Positions 43,121 through 52,591 of a stretch of DNA of 64,000 nt are shown here, piece by piece. The position numbers and the translations under genes were made by a program. The DNA lies in assembly GCF_042646065.1 (NCBI RefSeq), contig NZ_JBHRTA010000038.1:1116001-1180000 (forward strand), written 5' to 3'. Below the pieces are notes generated by a model that did not search any database, was not told the DNA's origin, and saw only the letters and a program-made list of their open reading frames with translations. The DNA comes from Parapedobacter deserti (lineage in GTDB: Bacteria; Bacteroidota; Bacteroidia; Sphingobacteriales; Sphingobacteriaceae). The stretch's first letter is position 1; each line of letters opens with the position of its first letter.

Positions 43121-44449
43121 CTAATACGAATCATTTTGTTCCAACACATTTTCAGACAAGTTTACCTGGGCCCCTGGCAGCGGAAGCAAATAGTGCGCTC
43201 GTGTCCGTACATTTGGGAGGTCAATGGCTTTGTCGGTGCGTACCAGATCATAGAAAAGGAAGCCCTCACTGTACAATTCGCGTCTCCGTTCTTGGAGTAC
43301 TTCATCGAGGTAGGAGCCTGCCGTCTGAAAATCGGCCGCAGCGCGGGGCGCTAAACCTCGTGCCTGCCGCAGTTCATTCAAGTATTGCAGTCCGTTTGCC
43401 ATACCAAAGCCTTCGGCACAGATCAGGTACAGCTCCGAAAGGCGGGATATGACCATAGGCTGGACGTCCCAGTATTTACTGACGATGGTAAGCACACCAT
43501 CGGCGCTTGGAACATCCTGTATATTCACATTTCTCCGCACATCGTTCACTTGATAAAGTTCATTAATGGCATAGGTCGAAGGCTGAACGAAATAAGAACC
43601 AGCCCATTCAGTGCCATAAGGCCAGAACAAGCTTGACATGCGGATGTTGCTTTCCGTGACGAGGTTACTAAAGGCAAAGATGACCTCTGACGAGGCATCC
43701 GTATTGCGGAAAATGCGGCCGTAATTAGCATCGATGGCCCGGCTTTCCAACGCAGAGATAGTCGATGCCGCTAACGTGGCAGCCTCCTCTTTGCGATCGA
43801 GAGCCAGCAATACCCGGCTTTTAAAAGCCTGGGCAGCCTCTACGGATATTTTTTTGATTCCCGTGGTCTGAAAAGGGTCAGCGTTGGCGATGGCGAAATC
43901 GATATCTATGAGAATCTGATTCCAAACCTCCGCGGCCGGGTTGCGTGGAATGTTTTCTGTGGTGTTGGTCAGTATCAGGGGGACTCCACCGAAGTTGGTG
44001 ACCAGCTGATAATAGAGGTAGGCCCTCAGGTAGCATGCCTCGGCTTTAACCTTCTGGAGGTTGCCGGCGCCTCCAAGGCGGTCAACCGCTTCGATGATGA
44101 CATTCGCATTGTATATGTTGCGGTAAGCATGCGTCCATAGGCTGGCCGAAAAACTCAGCCGGTCGTCTACATTGTCACCGGTTATCAGTACACCATAGGC
44201 GCTGTTGCTGCCGGAAAGTGCCGTCCACGTGTAGTTTCCGCCCCGGACGTCCTGAAGAACGTAGTTGTCGCGCTCGGGCATCGACCGGCGGTATAGGCCG
44301 TTCAGGAAGAAATTGATGTTCCCTGCGTTGATCTGGTCGGGCGATACACCGCTTTCGGGCACCAGATCAAGTTCTTTGGCACAGCTTGATGTAATAATGA
44401 CCAAGACTGCCATTAGTATTGTTTTGATAGTTGATTTCTTGTTCTGCAT
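43121..44449 (-). CDS. SusD/RagB family glycan-binding lipoprotein
   Basis: A 442-residue surface lipoprotein (lipobox ITSSC, Cys23) of the SusD/RagB family. It forms the substrate-capturing lid on the SusC transporter. Typical segments are FFLNGLYRR, NADPFQTTGIKKISVEAAQAFKSRVLLALDRKEEA (TPR-like helices) and the C-terminal YLNELRQARGL and VLQERRRELYSEGFLFYDLVR. It is shorter than many SusD proteins but complete. It sits 11 nt after susC. Confidence 0.93.
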   Translation of the reverse strand: MQNKKSTIKTILMAVLVIITSSCAKELDLVPESGVSPDQINAGNINFFLNGLYRRSMPERDNYVLQDVRGGNYTWTALSGSNSAYGVLITGDNVDDRLSFSASLWTHAYRNIYNANVIIEAVDRLGGAGNLQKVKAEACYLRAYLYYQLVTNFGGVPLILTNTTENIPRNPAAEVWNQILIDIDFAIANADPFQTTGIKKISVEAAQAFKSRVLLALDRKEEAATLAASTISALESRAIDANYGRIFRNTDASSEVIFAFSNLVTESNIRMSSLFWPYGTEWAGSYFVQPSTYAINELYQVNDVRRNVNIQDVPSADGVLTIVSKYWDVQPMVISRLSELYLICAEGFGMANGLQYLNELRQARGLAPRAAADFQTAGSYLDEVLQERRRELYSEGFLFYDLVRTDKAIDLPNVRTRAHYLLPLPGAQVNLSENVLEQNDSY

Positions 44450-44460
44450 GTCGACTAAAT

Positions 44461-47400
44461 TTAAAAATTAACGGTCAATCCCATGAGGTAGCTTCTTGGC
44501 TGCGGCGTAACGAGATTGTCCACGCCGAAGCTCCGGGCGTCAATATTCATTGATGCTTCCGGATCGTAGCCGCTGTAGTTTGTGAACGTGAGCAGGTTTA
44601 CGCCCGTGGCGAAAAAGCGTACTGATTCCATACCAATACGGCGGGTCAGCAGCTGTGGCAAGCGGTAGCCAACCGTGAGTGACTTGACGCGGAAGTAGGA
44701 GCCGTCTTCCACATAATAGCTGCTGTTGCGGATGTTGAAGCCGCTTTTTGTAGCGCGTGGCACGGTATTGCTCGTATTGGGCCCGGTCCACCGCTTATAG
44801 TAACTCTCGGCCAGCGCCCCATAGTCTCGCCCTCCGAGGTGATCGAGCCCGGTCCTCCATGCGGCGGCGATGTCGTTGCCTACCGAGTAGGTGGTGAATA
44901 ACGAGAAGTCGAAATTCTTGATGTTGATGGTGTTGGTCATACCGCCACTGAATTTAGGTTCAGCACTTCCAACGATCTGTTGGTCTGCTGAGTTGATGAT
45001 GCCGTTGCCATCAACGTCGTCAAACCAGATGTCGCCGGGACGGACACCTTGGTTAATAAGGGGTTGCGGAATCTCATCGAGTGACTGATAGATGCCGCGC
45101 TGCTTGTAGCTGTAGATGGTACCCAGTGGTTGGCCTACGATGATGGCGTTCCAACCACCAATCAGTATAGGGGCGTCACCGATGAGGCTGGTCACTTTGT
45201 TGCGGATGAAAGCGATGTTGAAGTTGGTTGTCCACTGGAAACCGTTCCGGTTGATGTTGGTGCTGTTGATGGTGAGCTCATGCCCCCGGTTTTCCATTGA
45301 ACCGATGTTGGATGTTCGTGAGGTGAAGCCGCTGGTGGCCAATACGGGCACGTTATAAAGCAGATCATCAGATGTTTTTATGAAGTAATCATATGTCAGG
45401 CCAAACCGTCCGTTTAGAAACGTCAAATCCACGCCGATATTGGTCTGTTCAGACGTTTCCCACTTCAGATCGTAGTTTCCGATGCTGGTGATGCTCAAGC
45501 CCGTCAGCTCGTTGTAATTGTAGCCACCGGTGGCCAGGGGAAAATAGTCGTAATAGCCGATTCCGTCTTGGTTGCCCGTTTTTCCCCAGCTGAGACGAAG
45601 CTTGCCAAAGCTGAGCCAACTGGCATCTTCGAGAAACTGCTCTTCGGAAAACACCCAGCCAAAACTAGCAGCCGGGAATGTCGCATAGCGGTTGTCTCTG
45701 GAGAACTTCGAGGAGCCGTCATAACGGGCGGAAGCCGATAGCAGGTATCGGTTCTTATAGCCCAGGATGAGCCGCCCGATGTAAGACTCCATCGCATACT
45801 GGGAGCCGTCTTCGGTGCCTGTGCGGATCGTGGCAGCCGAGATGTGCTGGAAATCGTCAGACGGTAGCTCCGTGCCCGTAGCTTGGTTAAAGTTGTACGT
45901 ATCCCTGAAAAAGGAGTAAGTGGCCATTGCCTCCAGGTTGAACCCGTTATCCCACTCGTTGCGATAGGTAAGGGTGTTGTCAAACGTGCCTGAGTACCGA
46001 TAGTTCCGAACGTCGTTTATCCAGCCCTTGCTGCCATTATAGGGGTGGCCGATTTGCTGTACGCGGTGGCCGTTGCCGAGCCGGATTTCGGTATTGTAGC
46101 TGGTCTGAAAGGAAAAGTTCTTCAGAAAGCTGATGTTAGCATAGGCATTGATCAAGCCCTGGAAGTTCTTGTCTTGTGTGTGATCCTTGTCCAGGATGAT
46201 CATGGCGTTGTGGCGAAGGATGTCCAGCCCTCCCACGGCATACGAGCCATTTTCGAGGAAAGGCCGGTCATAGGGTCGTTGTTCCAGCGAGCGTTGGAAG
46301 AGTGCCGTTCCCTGGTCGCCGTTGGGAATAGACGTGCTGAGCGTGTAGTTGCCGTTAAGGTTGACGCCGACGTTCAGGAAATCGTAGGGTTTATAATCAA
46401 TGTTGTTGCGGAAGGAATACCGTTTCAAGGAGCTTTTTTCGATCATGCCTTCCTGAAGCTGATACCCCCCGGACGTAAAATACGTCACATGCTCATTACC
46501 CCCGCTAAATGACAGGTCTGTCTGCGTAGACAACGCTTGGTTGCGGATGATGATGTCTTGCCAGTTAACATCATATGGATCGCTCGGCACCGAGCCGAGA
46601 ACGGAGTTGATGTTGATGTAGCCCGTAGAACCAGGTGTATAGCCCATGTCGGCATTGAAGGTATTGACAGCCTCGGTCTGCATATCGATGTATTCCTGCG
46701 GGCTGAGCAAGTTCAGCTTTTTAGGCATCACGCCGATACCTGTGGTTTGGTTGAAGCTGATTTGAGGGGTTCCGCTTTTGCCCCTTTTCGTTGTGATCAA
46801 GACGACGCCGTTGGTGCCCCGGCTACCGTAGATGGCGGTAGCTGCCGCGTCTTTAAGAACATCTATCGATTCGATATCATTCGGATTGATCAGGGAGAGC
46901 GGGTCTTGGCGGTATTCACCCGAAAAATTATAGCTCGCCGTTTCTTTGGAAAGGGGGATGCCATCGATTACGTAAAGGGGCTCATTATCTCCATTGATGG
47001 AGCTGATGCCGCGTATGCTTACCCTCGAACGGCCGCCCGGTGTGCCATTGGTCATGGTCAGGTTCACACCTGCAATCTGTCCCTGCAGCAGCTGGTTTGC
47101 GCTGGAGACGTTGCGCTGCGGTACATCAGACGGATTCAAGCTTCCCACAGCGGTCGTTAAGTTTTTCCGGATATTCTGACCATAGCCGACCACAACTACC
47201 TCACTCAGCTCACCGAGGCTGGTTTCCAGCGCGAAGTCGAGCGTCAAGGGTCTACCGGCTTCGACAGAGACTGACCGGCGTTGCTGGGTGACATACGACA
47301 CGTAGGTTACTTCAAAGGTGTATGTTCCCGGCGTGAGGTTGAGTGTATACCGCCCTTCGTTGTCTGCACTGACACTGCGGTTCAATTCGACGACACGGAC

Positions 47401-47829
47401 GCTTGCGCCGCCAAGCGGTCCACCATCGGTATCTGTAATTTGGCCGCTGACCCGTACTGGCTGTTGGGGTGCAGCGTAGGTAACCACAATGTTCTTGCCC
47501 ACCGATTCATATTGGGTATTCGTGATGGTGGATACCTTATTCAGCACTGCGACTAAGTTTGACCGCATATGAAGGGTAATCTGCTGGTCTTCCGGGATGG
47601 AACCGTTGCGGTATACAAAGCGGTAAGCAGTCTGCCGTTCGATTTCCTGCAACACATGCTTGAGTGATTTGGCGTTGACTTCCAGGTGCACGCTTGCTTT
47701 TTCAAGGCCTTGTGCATCAGATGTGCGTGCATGGGTCATGGTCAAGCCAAACACGATCCATGCAATAAACACTGAACTGCTTCTCATGACTGTTAATAAA
47801 AGAATGGGTATTTTCGATCTCATTATCAT
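44461..47829 (-). CDS. SusC/RagA TonB-dependent transporter with STN domain
   Basis: A 1122-residue outer membrane importer. After the signal peptide, an STN domain (about 48-112, VHLEVNAKSLKHVLQEIERQ) marks a signalling-type transporter that talks to the FecR/sigma pair. A carboxypeptidase-regulatory-like domain (about 125-205) comes next, then a plug domain with the SusC signature (SRVSIRGISSINGDNEPLYVIDG-like region) and the barrel. The C-terminus SYLMGLTVNF is the usual aromatic end. It transports large glycan fragments with SusD using TonB energy. ECF sigma, FecR and SusC stand in the classic order. The first Met could also be the one at 47823. Confidence 0.95.
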   Translation of the reverse strand: MIMRSKIPILLLTVMRSSSVFIAWIVFGLTMTHARTSDAQGLEKASVHLEVNAKSLKHVLQEIERQTAYRFVYRNGSIPEDQQITLHMRSNLVAVLNKVSTITNTQYESVGKNIVVTYAAPQQPVRVSGQITDTDGGPLGGASVRVVELNRSVSADNEGRYTLNLTPGTYTFEVTYVSYVTQQRRSVSVEAGRPLTLDFALETSLGELSEVVVVGYGQNIRKNLTTAVGSLNPSDVPQRNVSSANQLLQGQIAGVNLTMTNGTPGGRSRVSIRGISSINGDNEPLYVIDGIPLSKETASYNFSGEYRQDPLSLINPNDIESIDVLKDAAATAIYGSRGTNGVVLITTKRGKSGTPQISFNQTTGIGVMPKKLNLLSPQEYIDMQTEAVNTFNADMGYTPGSTGYININSVLGSVPSDPYDVNWQDIIIRNQALSTQTDLSFSGGNEHVTYFTSGGYQLQEGMIEKSSLKRYSFRNNIDYKPYDFLNVGVNLNGNYTLSTSIPNGDQGTALFQRSLEQRPYDRPFLENGSYAVGGLDILRHNAMIILDKDHTQDKNFQGLINAYANISFLKNFSFQTSYNTEIRLGNGHRVQQIGHPYNGSKGWINDVRNYRYSGTFDNTLTYRNEWDNGFNLEAMATYSFFRDTYNFNQATGTELPSDDFQHISAATIRTGTEDGSQYAMESYIGRLILGYKNRYLLSASARYDGSSKFSRDNRYATFPAASFGWVFSEEQFLEDASWLSFGKLRLSWGKTGNQDGIGYYDYFPLATGGYNYNELTGLSITSIGNYDLKWETSEQTNIGVDLTFLNGRFGLTYDYFIKTSDDLLYNVPVLATSGFTSRTSNIGSMENRGHELTINSTNINRNGFQWTTNFNIAFIRNKVTSLIGDAPILIGGWNAIIVGQPLGTIYSYKQRGIYQSLDEIPQPLINQGVRPGDIWFDDVDGNGIINSADQQIVGSAEPKFSGGMTNTINIKNFDFSLFTTYSVGNDIAAAWRTGLDHLGGRDYGALAESYYKRWTGPNTSNTVPRATKSGFNIRNSSYYVEDGSYFRVKSLTVGYRLPQLLTRRIGMESVRFFATGVNLLTFTNYSGYDPEASMNIDARSFGVDNLVTPQPRSYLMGLTVNF

Positions 47830-47956
47830 TACGTGATTAATGTCTTTGTTGATTAACTATATTCTACTACGCGTTCTGGCACTCTGCCTGAACTGTTGTC
47901 TCGCTGGTCGCCATCAGTGTACGTCCATATTTATTCCTTTCTCTTGTTTCAACATC

Positions 47957-48979
47957 TTAATAACAATTGCCTCCGTCAATGTAAATGGTCTTTTCTGTTA
48001 TCCTGTAGGTAAATCCGGAGCTTTTAGCCAATAAATCCAATACTTTATTGATGGGCAGGTTGTCGAACTCGCCGGTGAATCGGCATGTTTTCAGTATGGC
48101 TTCGTTAAAAATGATATCAACACCATACCACCGTTGCAACAGGTCGGCTACGTCGGCAAAGGGGAGGTCCTGCATAGCGAGCACGCCATTTTTCCAGGCC
48201 GTGAGCACCTTGATGTCTTGGATCTGCGAAACCGTGGCGCGCCGAGTCGTTTTGTCATAGGCGAGCTGTTGGCCGGGCGCCAGCCTCGTATTGACCCCAT
48301 CATGGGTGCTTGGCGAACCAGCGTCGTCCCTTACTTCGACCAGTCCGGAAGATACCGATACGGTTATGGACGCTTCAGCGACGGCATTCACGTTGAAAGC
48401 GGTGCCCAGCACCGTTATGCAAAGTTGCCCGTGGCGCACCGTGAATGGTCGAGCGGTGTCTGGAACCACCTCGAAGAACGCTTCCCCATCGATCTTCACG
48501 TCACGTGAGCCAACGCTGTAATCATCGGTATACTGCAGTCTGCTGCCCGCATTGAGGTGTATTACCGAACGGTCTGGCAAGTGAACAGTCTTCCGTTGGC
48601 CGAGCGCCGTGGTGATTTCGTGGGTATTCACTTGGGCTTCGGCGGGTGTGGTGTCGGCGGTTTTCCACAATAGCGGTAGTATGGCCAGACATACCGCGCA
48701 CGCTGCCGCCGCACCAAACCACAGCCGGCGCAGCCGGAAAGAAGGTCGGACAGGCTTTACGCGATTCATCACCTGTTGGATGCGGCGTTGGCCTTCCGCG
48801 TCAGTTGAGGCGGTCTGCCCATCTGCTGCCGTTTCCCACCACTGTTCAAAAAGTCGGTGCAGCTCACGTTCATTGGCAGGGTCATCCAGCATCCGATAGA
48901 AGTCAGTCAGCTCAGCCTCGGACAGGCGGTCGGTGATATAGCGATTGTAAAGTTCGTCCAAGCGTTGTTTGTTCATCAT
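47957..48979 (-). CDS. FecR family anti-sigma factor
   Basis: A 340-residue single-pass inner membrane protein. The cytoplasmic N-terminal part binds the sigma factor. One helix (about 87-106, WFGAAAACAVCLAILPLLW) crosses the membrane. The periplasmic FecR domain contains RKTVHLPDRSVIHLNAGSRL and GEAFFEVVPDTARPFTVRHG. The C-terminal DUF4974-type domain (FADVADLLQRWYGVDIIFNE) contacts the STN domain of SusC. It relays substrate arrival at SusC to the ECF sigma factor. A tandem Met (48976) is an equal candidate start. Confidence 0.93.
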   Translation of the reverse strand: MMNKQRLDELYNRYITDRLSEAELTDFYRMLDDPANERELHRLFEQWWETAADGQTASTDAEGQRRIQQVMNRVKPVRPSFRLRRLWFGAAAACAVCLAILPLLWKTADTTPAEAQVNTHEITTALGQRKTVHLPDRSVIHLNAGSRLQYTDDYSVGSRDVKIDGEAFFEVVPDTARPFTVRHGQLCITVLGTAFNVNAVAEASITVSVSSGLVEVRDDAGSPSTHDGVNTRLAPGQQLAYDKTTRRATVSQIQDIKVLTAWKNGVLAMQDLPFADVADLLQRWYGVDIIFNEAILKTCRFTGEFDNLPINKVLDLLAKSSGFTYRITEKTIYIDGGNCY

Positions 48980-49033
48980 GTAGATGACAACGCCGAGGTG
49001 GGGTACGTCTTATCGGTCCGGATTAAAGTTATG

Positions 49034-49630
49034 TTACCAAATTATTAGCAAAACTGCACCAATGGTAATCAGGTATGCCGTTTTGCGTATCATGCGGCGA
49101 AGCGTACTGTAGGACTGACTCAATTGGTTTTTTACCGTATGCGGTGAGATGTTCAGGTGTTTGCTGATTTCTTCGGTAGAGAGTCCTTGTTCAGCTTTTA
49201 AGCGAAAGATCTCTTTGCGTTTCGGAGGGAGAGCGTCTACGAATCCAGCGATAACGTTGTGCAGGTCGTGATAAATAGCTTCTTGTTCCCCATCTACATC
49301 AGCTGGCGCGGTTTCCGCGTAGTGAGTTTCACGAAGATTCCGGGCGGCTTTTTCTTTCAGCGCGTTCAGCGCTCTATTGCGGCAAATCCTAAAGATCCAT
49401 GCTGGAAGAGATTCGATGGTAGTCAGTTCATGCCTTGATTCCCATAGTTTGATGAATAGATCCTGGGTAATCTCTTCAGCCAATTCTGTCGACTTCAGCA
49501 GCCGCTGCACAAACCGATAAACGCGCGCTTCGTGGCGCTGCATCAACGCCTCTAAGGCTTGCGGTTCCCCTTTCGCAAGCAGGGCCAGAAGCGTTTGGTC
49601 GTCGGGCAAGTCAGTCGTGTCTATGGTCAT
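49034..49630 (-). CDS. ECF RNA polymerase sigma-70 factor
   Basis: A 198-residue ECF sigma factor of the Bacteroidota FecI-like type. Region 2 contains ALMQRHEARVYRFVQRLLKSTELAEEITQDLFIKLWESR. Region 4 is a helix-turn-helix (LPPKRKEIFRLKAEQGLSTEEISKHLNISPHTVKNQLSQSYSTLRR). The C-terminus is hydrophobic (ITIGAVLLIIW), suggesting membrane association. It drives susC/D when released by the FecR protein 54 nt downstream. Its own -7 element is at 49657-49664. Confidence 0.94.
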   Translation of the reverse strand: MTIDTTDLPDDQTLLALLAKGEPQALEALMQRHEARVYRFVQRLLKSTELAEEITQDLFIKLWESRHELTTIESLPAWIFRICRNRALNALKEKAARNLRETHYAETAPADVDGEQEAIYHDLHNVIAGFVDALPPKRKEIFRLKAEQGLSTEEISKHLNISPHTVKNQLSQSYSTLRRMIRKTAYLITIGAVLLIIW

Positions 49631-49656
49631 GCTTAAAAAAGTTTGTTTGCGCCCCG

Positions 49657-49664
49657 CAAAAATA
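49657..49664 (-). promoter_or_regulatory. -7 promoter element for ECF sigma gene
   Basis: On the minus strand this reads TATTTTTG, a perfect TAnnTTTG, 26 nt before the ATG at 49630. Confidence 0.5.
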
Positions 49665-49711
49665 GCATGCAGATGTTACGATAATATTAAGCCTTATTGA
49701 AAGGGCGGGAA

Positions 49712-51100
49712 TCAGAAATGAGGGGATTTTTCCAGTTCCAAGATCCAATCATTGCCCCGCCCGCGCGTGGGCGGGGAAAATTTGGTTATGCCCTTGCCAA
49801 CGAATCGTCCTGCCTGTTGCCGGTCGCCCGTTCTCGGATCATACCAATAGGCGTCTAGTTCGTTAGCGCCGCATAGGGAAAGGTCGAGCTCGGCAGCCCA
49901 GCCGGTCGGTATATATACCAGCACATAGTCCTTGCCCTGCGCCGCCACGATCCAATCCGTTTCCGGCACATAAGTGTTCTTTATAAACTCCGGAAAAGGT
50001 TGCAGTTCGCTGGCCGGCCGCGACGACAGCAAATTACGGGCATGGATGATGTCCCATGCACCCGGCAAATCCAGATCCTCATACCAGGTGCTCCTTGCCA
50101 GTCCTACAGGGTCCTTTGTTTCGTCCCGCATCTGCCAGATCGAATGGCACCCATAAGTATAGCCAAAACCGCCCGACAATATCGACCAGTACAGCGTCTG
50201 CCTCACGTCGGCATCATCAAACCAACCAAAGACATCGGGCGCCCAATTAACCGGATGATTCTCGTACCGGGGTTCACCGTCCATGATAGGCTTTGTGGGC
50301 GTGCGGTGATAATCCGGTAAAAACAATCGTTTATAGATGGCAAAAGAGCGTTGGGCATGCCCCGTTTGTACCATATTGAAATCCAGCCAATCGGTCCCGT
50401 GAAACCATTCAGCCGAACTTCTTTCACCAAGGGGATGGAAGGTCATCAAATGTACGTTGTCTACAGACTTGATGCCCCGTGCCATGGCGTCCCAGATTTC
50501 GTAGTTTTTCCCGCCGCCGGATCGGTCGCCACCGATTATCCAAATGACGTTTGGAGATGTTCTGTAGCGCTCACCGAGGTATTCCCCGTAAGCAAAGGCA
50601 TTTTTCTTGTCGAAGATTTCAGGATCCACACCCCACTGTTTATCCACTTTATCGCCCCAGGTCGGCAACATGCCGATAAACAACCCTTTTTCCTGTGCCT
50701 TTTGCACCACCCAGTCCACATGTTCAAAGTAAGGCTCATTGGGCAGCGTGGGATTATTGTCTTTCAGGGGCGTAAGCCCTGCTGGGGTGGGCGTGTTCAA
50801 TCCGTCCAGTTCAGCCAGCACAACGGCTTGAATCACAGTAAACCCCTTCTCTCTTCGGTTTTCCAGGTAGGTCTCCGTATGCGCTTTGTCCAGCCGGTGA
50901 AACAGTTCCCATGCCGTATCACCGAAGTAAAGAAACGGCGTCCCATCTTCGAACATAAGATGCCGGTTTGACCCATCAACCATAAGCTTTCCATGGCTGA
51001 AATCAACGGACGGCCCATTCCATTTTACTTCTTGGGTATGGCCATATGGCACAAGTGCAATTAGCAGCAACTGGGCAAAAAAGGTTTTTTTGGTCATCAT
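49712..51100 (-). CDS. DUF4038 glycoside hydrolase, GH140-like
   Basis: A 462-residue exported enzyme. The signal peptide is MTKKTFFAQLLLIALVPYG..., cleaved near HTQEV. The DUF4038 TIM-barrel domain (about 25-370) starts LMVDGSNRHLMFEDGTPFLYFGDTAWELFHRL. It includes FIGMLPTWGDKVDKQWG, WIIGGDRSG (candidate acid) and IMDGEPRYE (candidate nucleophile Glu). The C-terminal domain (about 380-462, the DUF4038-associated 'collagen-binding'-like beta-sandwich) ends WILELEKSPHF. Relatives of family GH140 are apiosidases acting on pectin side chains, but the specificity here is not certain. It lies upstream of the sigma gene on the same strand. Confidence 0.82.
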   Translation of the reverse strand: MMTKKTFFAQLLLIALVPYGHTQEVKWNGPSVDFSHGKLMVDGSNRHLMFEDGTPFLYFGDTAWELFHRLDKAHTETYLENRREKGFTVIQAVVLAELDGLNTPTPAGLTPLKDNNPTLPNEPYFEHVDWVVQKAQEKGLFIGMLPTWGDKVDKQWGVDPEIFDKKNAFAYGEYLGERYRTSPNVIWIIGGDRSGGGKNYEIWDAMARGIKSVDNVHLMTFHPLGERSSAEWFHGTDWLDFNMVQTGHAQRSFAIYKRLFLPDYHRTPTKPIMDGEPRYENHPVNWAPDVFGWFDDADVRQTLYWSILSGGFGYTYGCHSIWQMRDETKDPVGLARSTWYEDLDLPGAWDIIHARNLLSSRPASELQPFPEFIKNTYVPETDWIVAAQGKDYVLVYIPTGWAAELDLSLCGANELDAYWYDPRTGDRQQAGRFVGKGITKFSPPTRGRGNDWILELEKSPHF

Positions 51101-51275
51101 GATCCACGTCTTTAATTTCTCTTGCGTATCGCCGTTATTGGTTAGTTGGTGTATTATCACCCTATGTCTGCGCAAGTTACTTATTTTTTTTTAACCTGTC
51201 GCCTTCGCTCGCCAGTGCGGCGTTTGAGGCTGCCGGTTGCTGTTTTCTGCATCGCCGATTATGATTAGGATTGTG

Positions 51276-51283
51276 TAGCTTTG
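51276..51283 (+). promoter_or_regulatory. -7 promoter element for cvfB
   Basis: TAGCTTTG matches TAnnTTTG. It lies 43 nt before the ATG at 51327. Confidence 0.5.
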
Positions 51284-51326
51284 CTCCTTAGTAAGATCAA
51301 AAAGCGCGTAGCTCAATATTGATAAC

Positions 51327-52172
51327 ATGGCAGAGATCGGAAGATACAACATACTTAGGGTAGCGGGAAAAAACAGCGACGGTTTAAGTCTGTCCGATGG
51401 TGTAGATGAAATCTTGCTCCCATCGGCTGAGGTACCTCCGCAGACCGAAGTAAACGACACGATCAGTGCTTTTGTGTTTCTGAACAAAGCAGGGCAGTTG
51501 CTGGCGACTACTAAGCAAGCGTTTGCGGAGGTTGGTGATTTTGCGTTTTTGACGGTTGTTGACGCCGGTGAAGACGGCGCTTTTTTGGATCTTGGCATCA
51601 GTAAAGACGTCTATGTACCTGTCAAAGAACAGCGTAAACCAATGCGCCCTGGCGAAAAGCATGTCGTTTATCTCTATCTGGACAGGGAGCATAAGCGAAT
51701 GTTGGCATCGTCGCGGTTACATAAGTTCATCGAAGAAGACAACTTCGATTTTGAAGCAGGGGATGAAGTAGAGCTGCTCATCAGCGAAAAGACAGACCTT
51801 GGTTTTAATGCGATTATCAACAATCGCCATATCGGGCTATTGTATCGCAATGAATTATTCACCGATATCGCCATTGGCGACATTCGAAAAGGCTGGGTCA
51901 AAGGTATACGGGTGGAGGGCAAGATAGATCTCAGTCTTCGTCCCCAGGGTTTTGGGCATGTGCTTGATACTAAAGACGTGATTATGCGCGCCTTGAAAGA
52001 GGCAGGTGGAACGATAAGCTTGGGAGACAAAAGTACGCCCGAAGAAATTCAAGCGCGTTTTCAGATCAGCAAAAGCGCATTCAAAAAAGCCATTGGCGGA
52101 CTGTATAAAGAGCGGCTCATCACGCTTGGCGATCACGAAATCAAGCTATTGACGGATCAGCGTGCCGACTAG
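51327..52172 (+). CDS. CvfB-like S1-domain RNA-binding protein
   Basis: A 281-residue protein of the CvfB family: tandem S1-like domains (about 5-65 with ILRVAGKNSDGLSLSDG, 70-140 with FAFLTVVDAGEDGAFLDLGISKDVYVP, and 145-215) followed by a winged helix (about 225-280, TPEEIQARFQISKSAFKKAIGGLYKERLITL). In Staphylococcus CvfB influences virulence gene expression through RNA binding. Here the substrate is unknown. The final 28 codons, stop and terminator are duplicated at 57558-57708. Confidence 0.88.
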   Translation: MAEIGRYNILRVAGKNSDGLSLSDGVDEILLPSAEVPPQTEVNDTISAFVFLNKAGQLLATTKQAFAEVGDFAFLTVVDAGEDGAFLDLGISKDVYVPVKEQRKPMRPGEKHVVYLYLDREHKRMLASSRLHKFIEEDNFDFEAGDEVELLISEKTDLGFNAIINNRHIGLLYRNELFTDIAIGDIRKGWVKGIRVEGKIDLSLRPQGFGHVLDTKDVIMRALKEAGGTISLGDKSTPEEIQARFQISKSAFKKAIGGLYKERLITLGDHEIKLLTDQRAD

Positions 52173-52238
52173 TTAGCTATCCCAAGCCAGCGGAAATCCC
52201 AATTGCCGCTATAAATTTTCTGCTCGGCGGTACGGATA
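52088..52238 (+). repeat. Direct repeat copy A (cvfB 3' end)
   Basis: The last 28 codons of cvfB, its stop, its terminator hairpin and about 18 further bases. It matches 57558-57708 with 8 mismatches that I count (about 95% identity) and no gaps. Two of the three mismatches inside the coding part change a residue (His versus Tyr, Arg versus Gly). The offset is 5,470 bp. Confidence 0.93.
52189..52220 (+). terminator. Terminator-like hairpin after cvfB
   Basis: AGCGG / CCGCT with an inner AAT / ATT pairing separated by single mismatched bases, followed by ATAAATTTTC. It lies 17 nt after the cvfB stop. The copy at 57659-57690 keeps the same pairing. Confidence 0.6.
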
Positions 52239-52591
52239 AAACGCCGAACAGGTTCCGGTAATTACCACGAAGATCGTGAAGTACTTCTCGTTAACTTCCA
52301 CTATTGGCTCTTAAGTCAATTTTTACTTATTGATTTTCCAGTAGACTTTTGTCTACGTTTCTTGTCGTCATTTATCATCGTTTTTTCTCTCCAATTGAAA
52401 TAGCTTTGTCCTATAAATTTGTCAAAGAGCAATGGAAAAGACATCTAAAAACCCACAGGCTTTCAAGGTCTACTTCGTCTTCGGGCCAGTGGTGAAGCAA
52501 GCGGCGTTATAATGCTTGGATTACAGCTGTTAGTATCCCGATACCGATCGTCCAACGCTTGAAAAATAAACTAATTTAGAAACAAGCAATT
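52239..52591. other. Intergenic region at left edge of island
   Basis: 353 bp after direct repeat copy A. It holds a perfect 6-bp hairpin (GTAGAC 52341-52346 / GTCTAC 52351-52356), a -7 element (52401-52408) and a 26-codon frame at 52432 (starting MEKTSKNPQAFKVY) that I do not recognise. The DNA becomes visibly more A+T-rich from here. No further gene is supported. Confidence 0.4.
52401..52408 (+). promoter_or_regulatory. -7 promoter element upstream of GNAT gene
   Basis: TAGCTTTG matches TAnnTTTG. It would start a transcript near 52415 that covers the small unassigned frame at 52432 and the GNAT gene. Confidence 0.4.
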
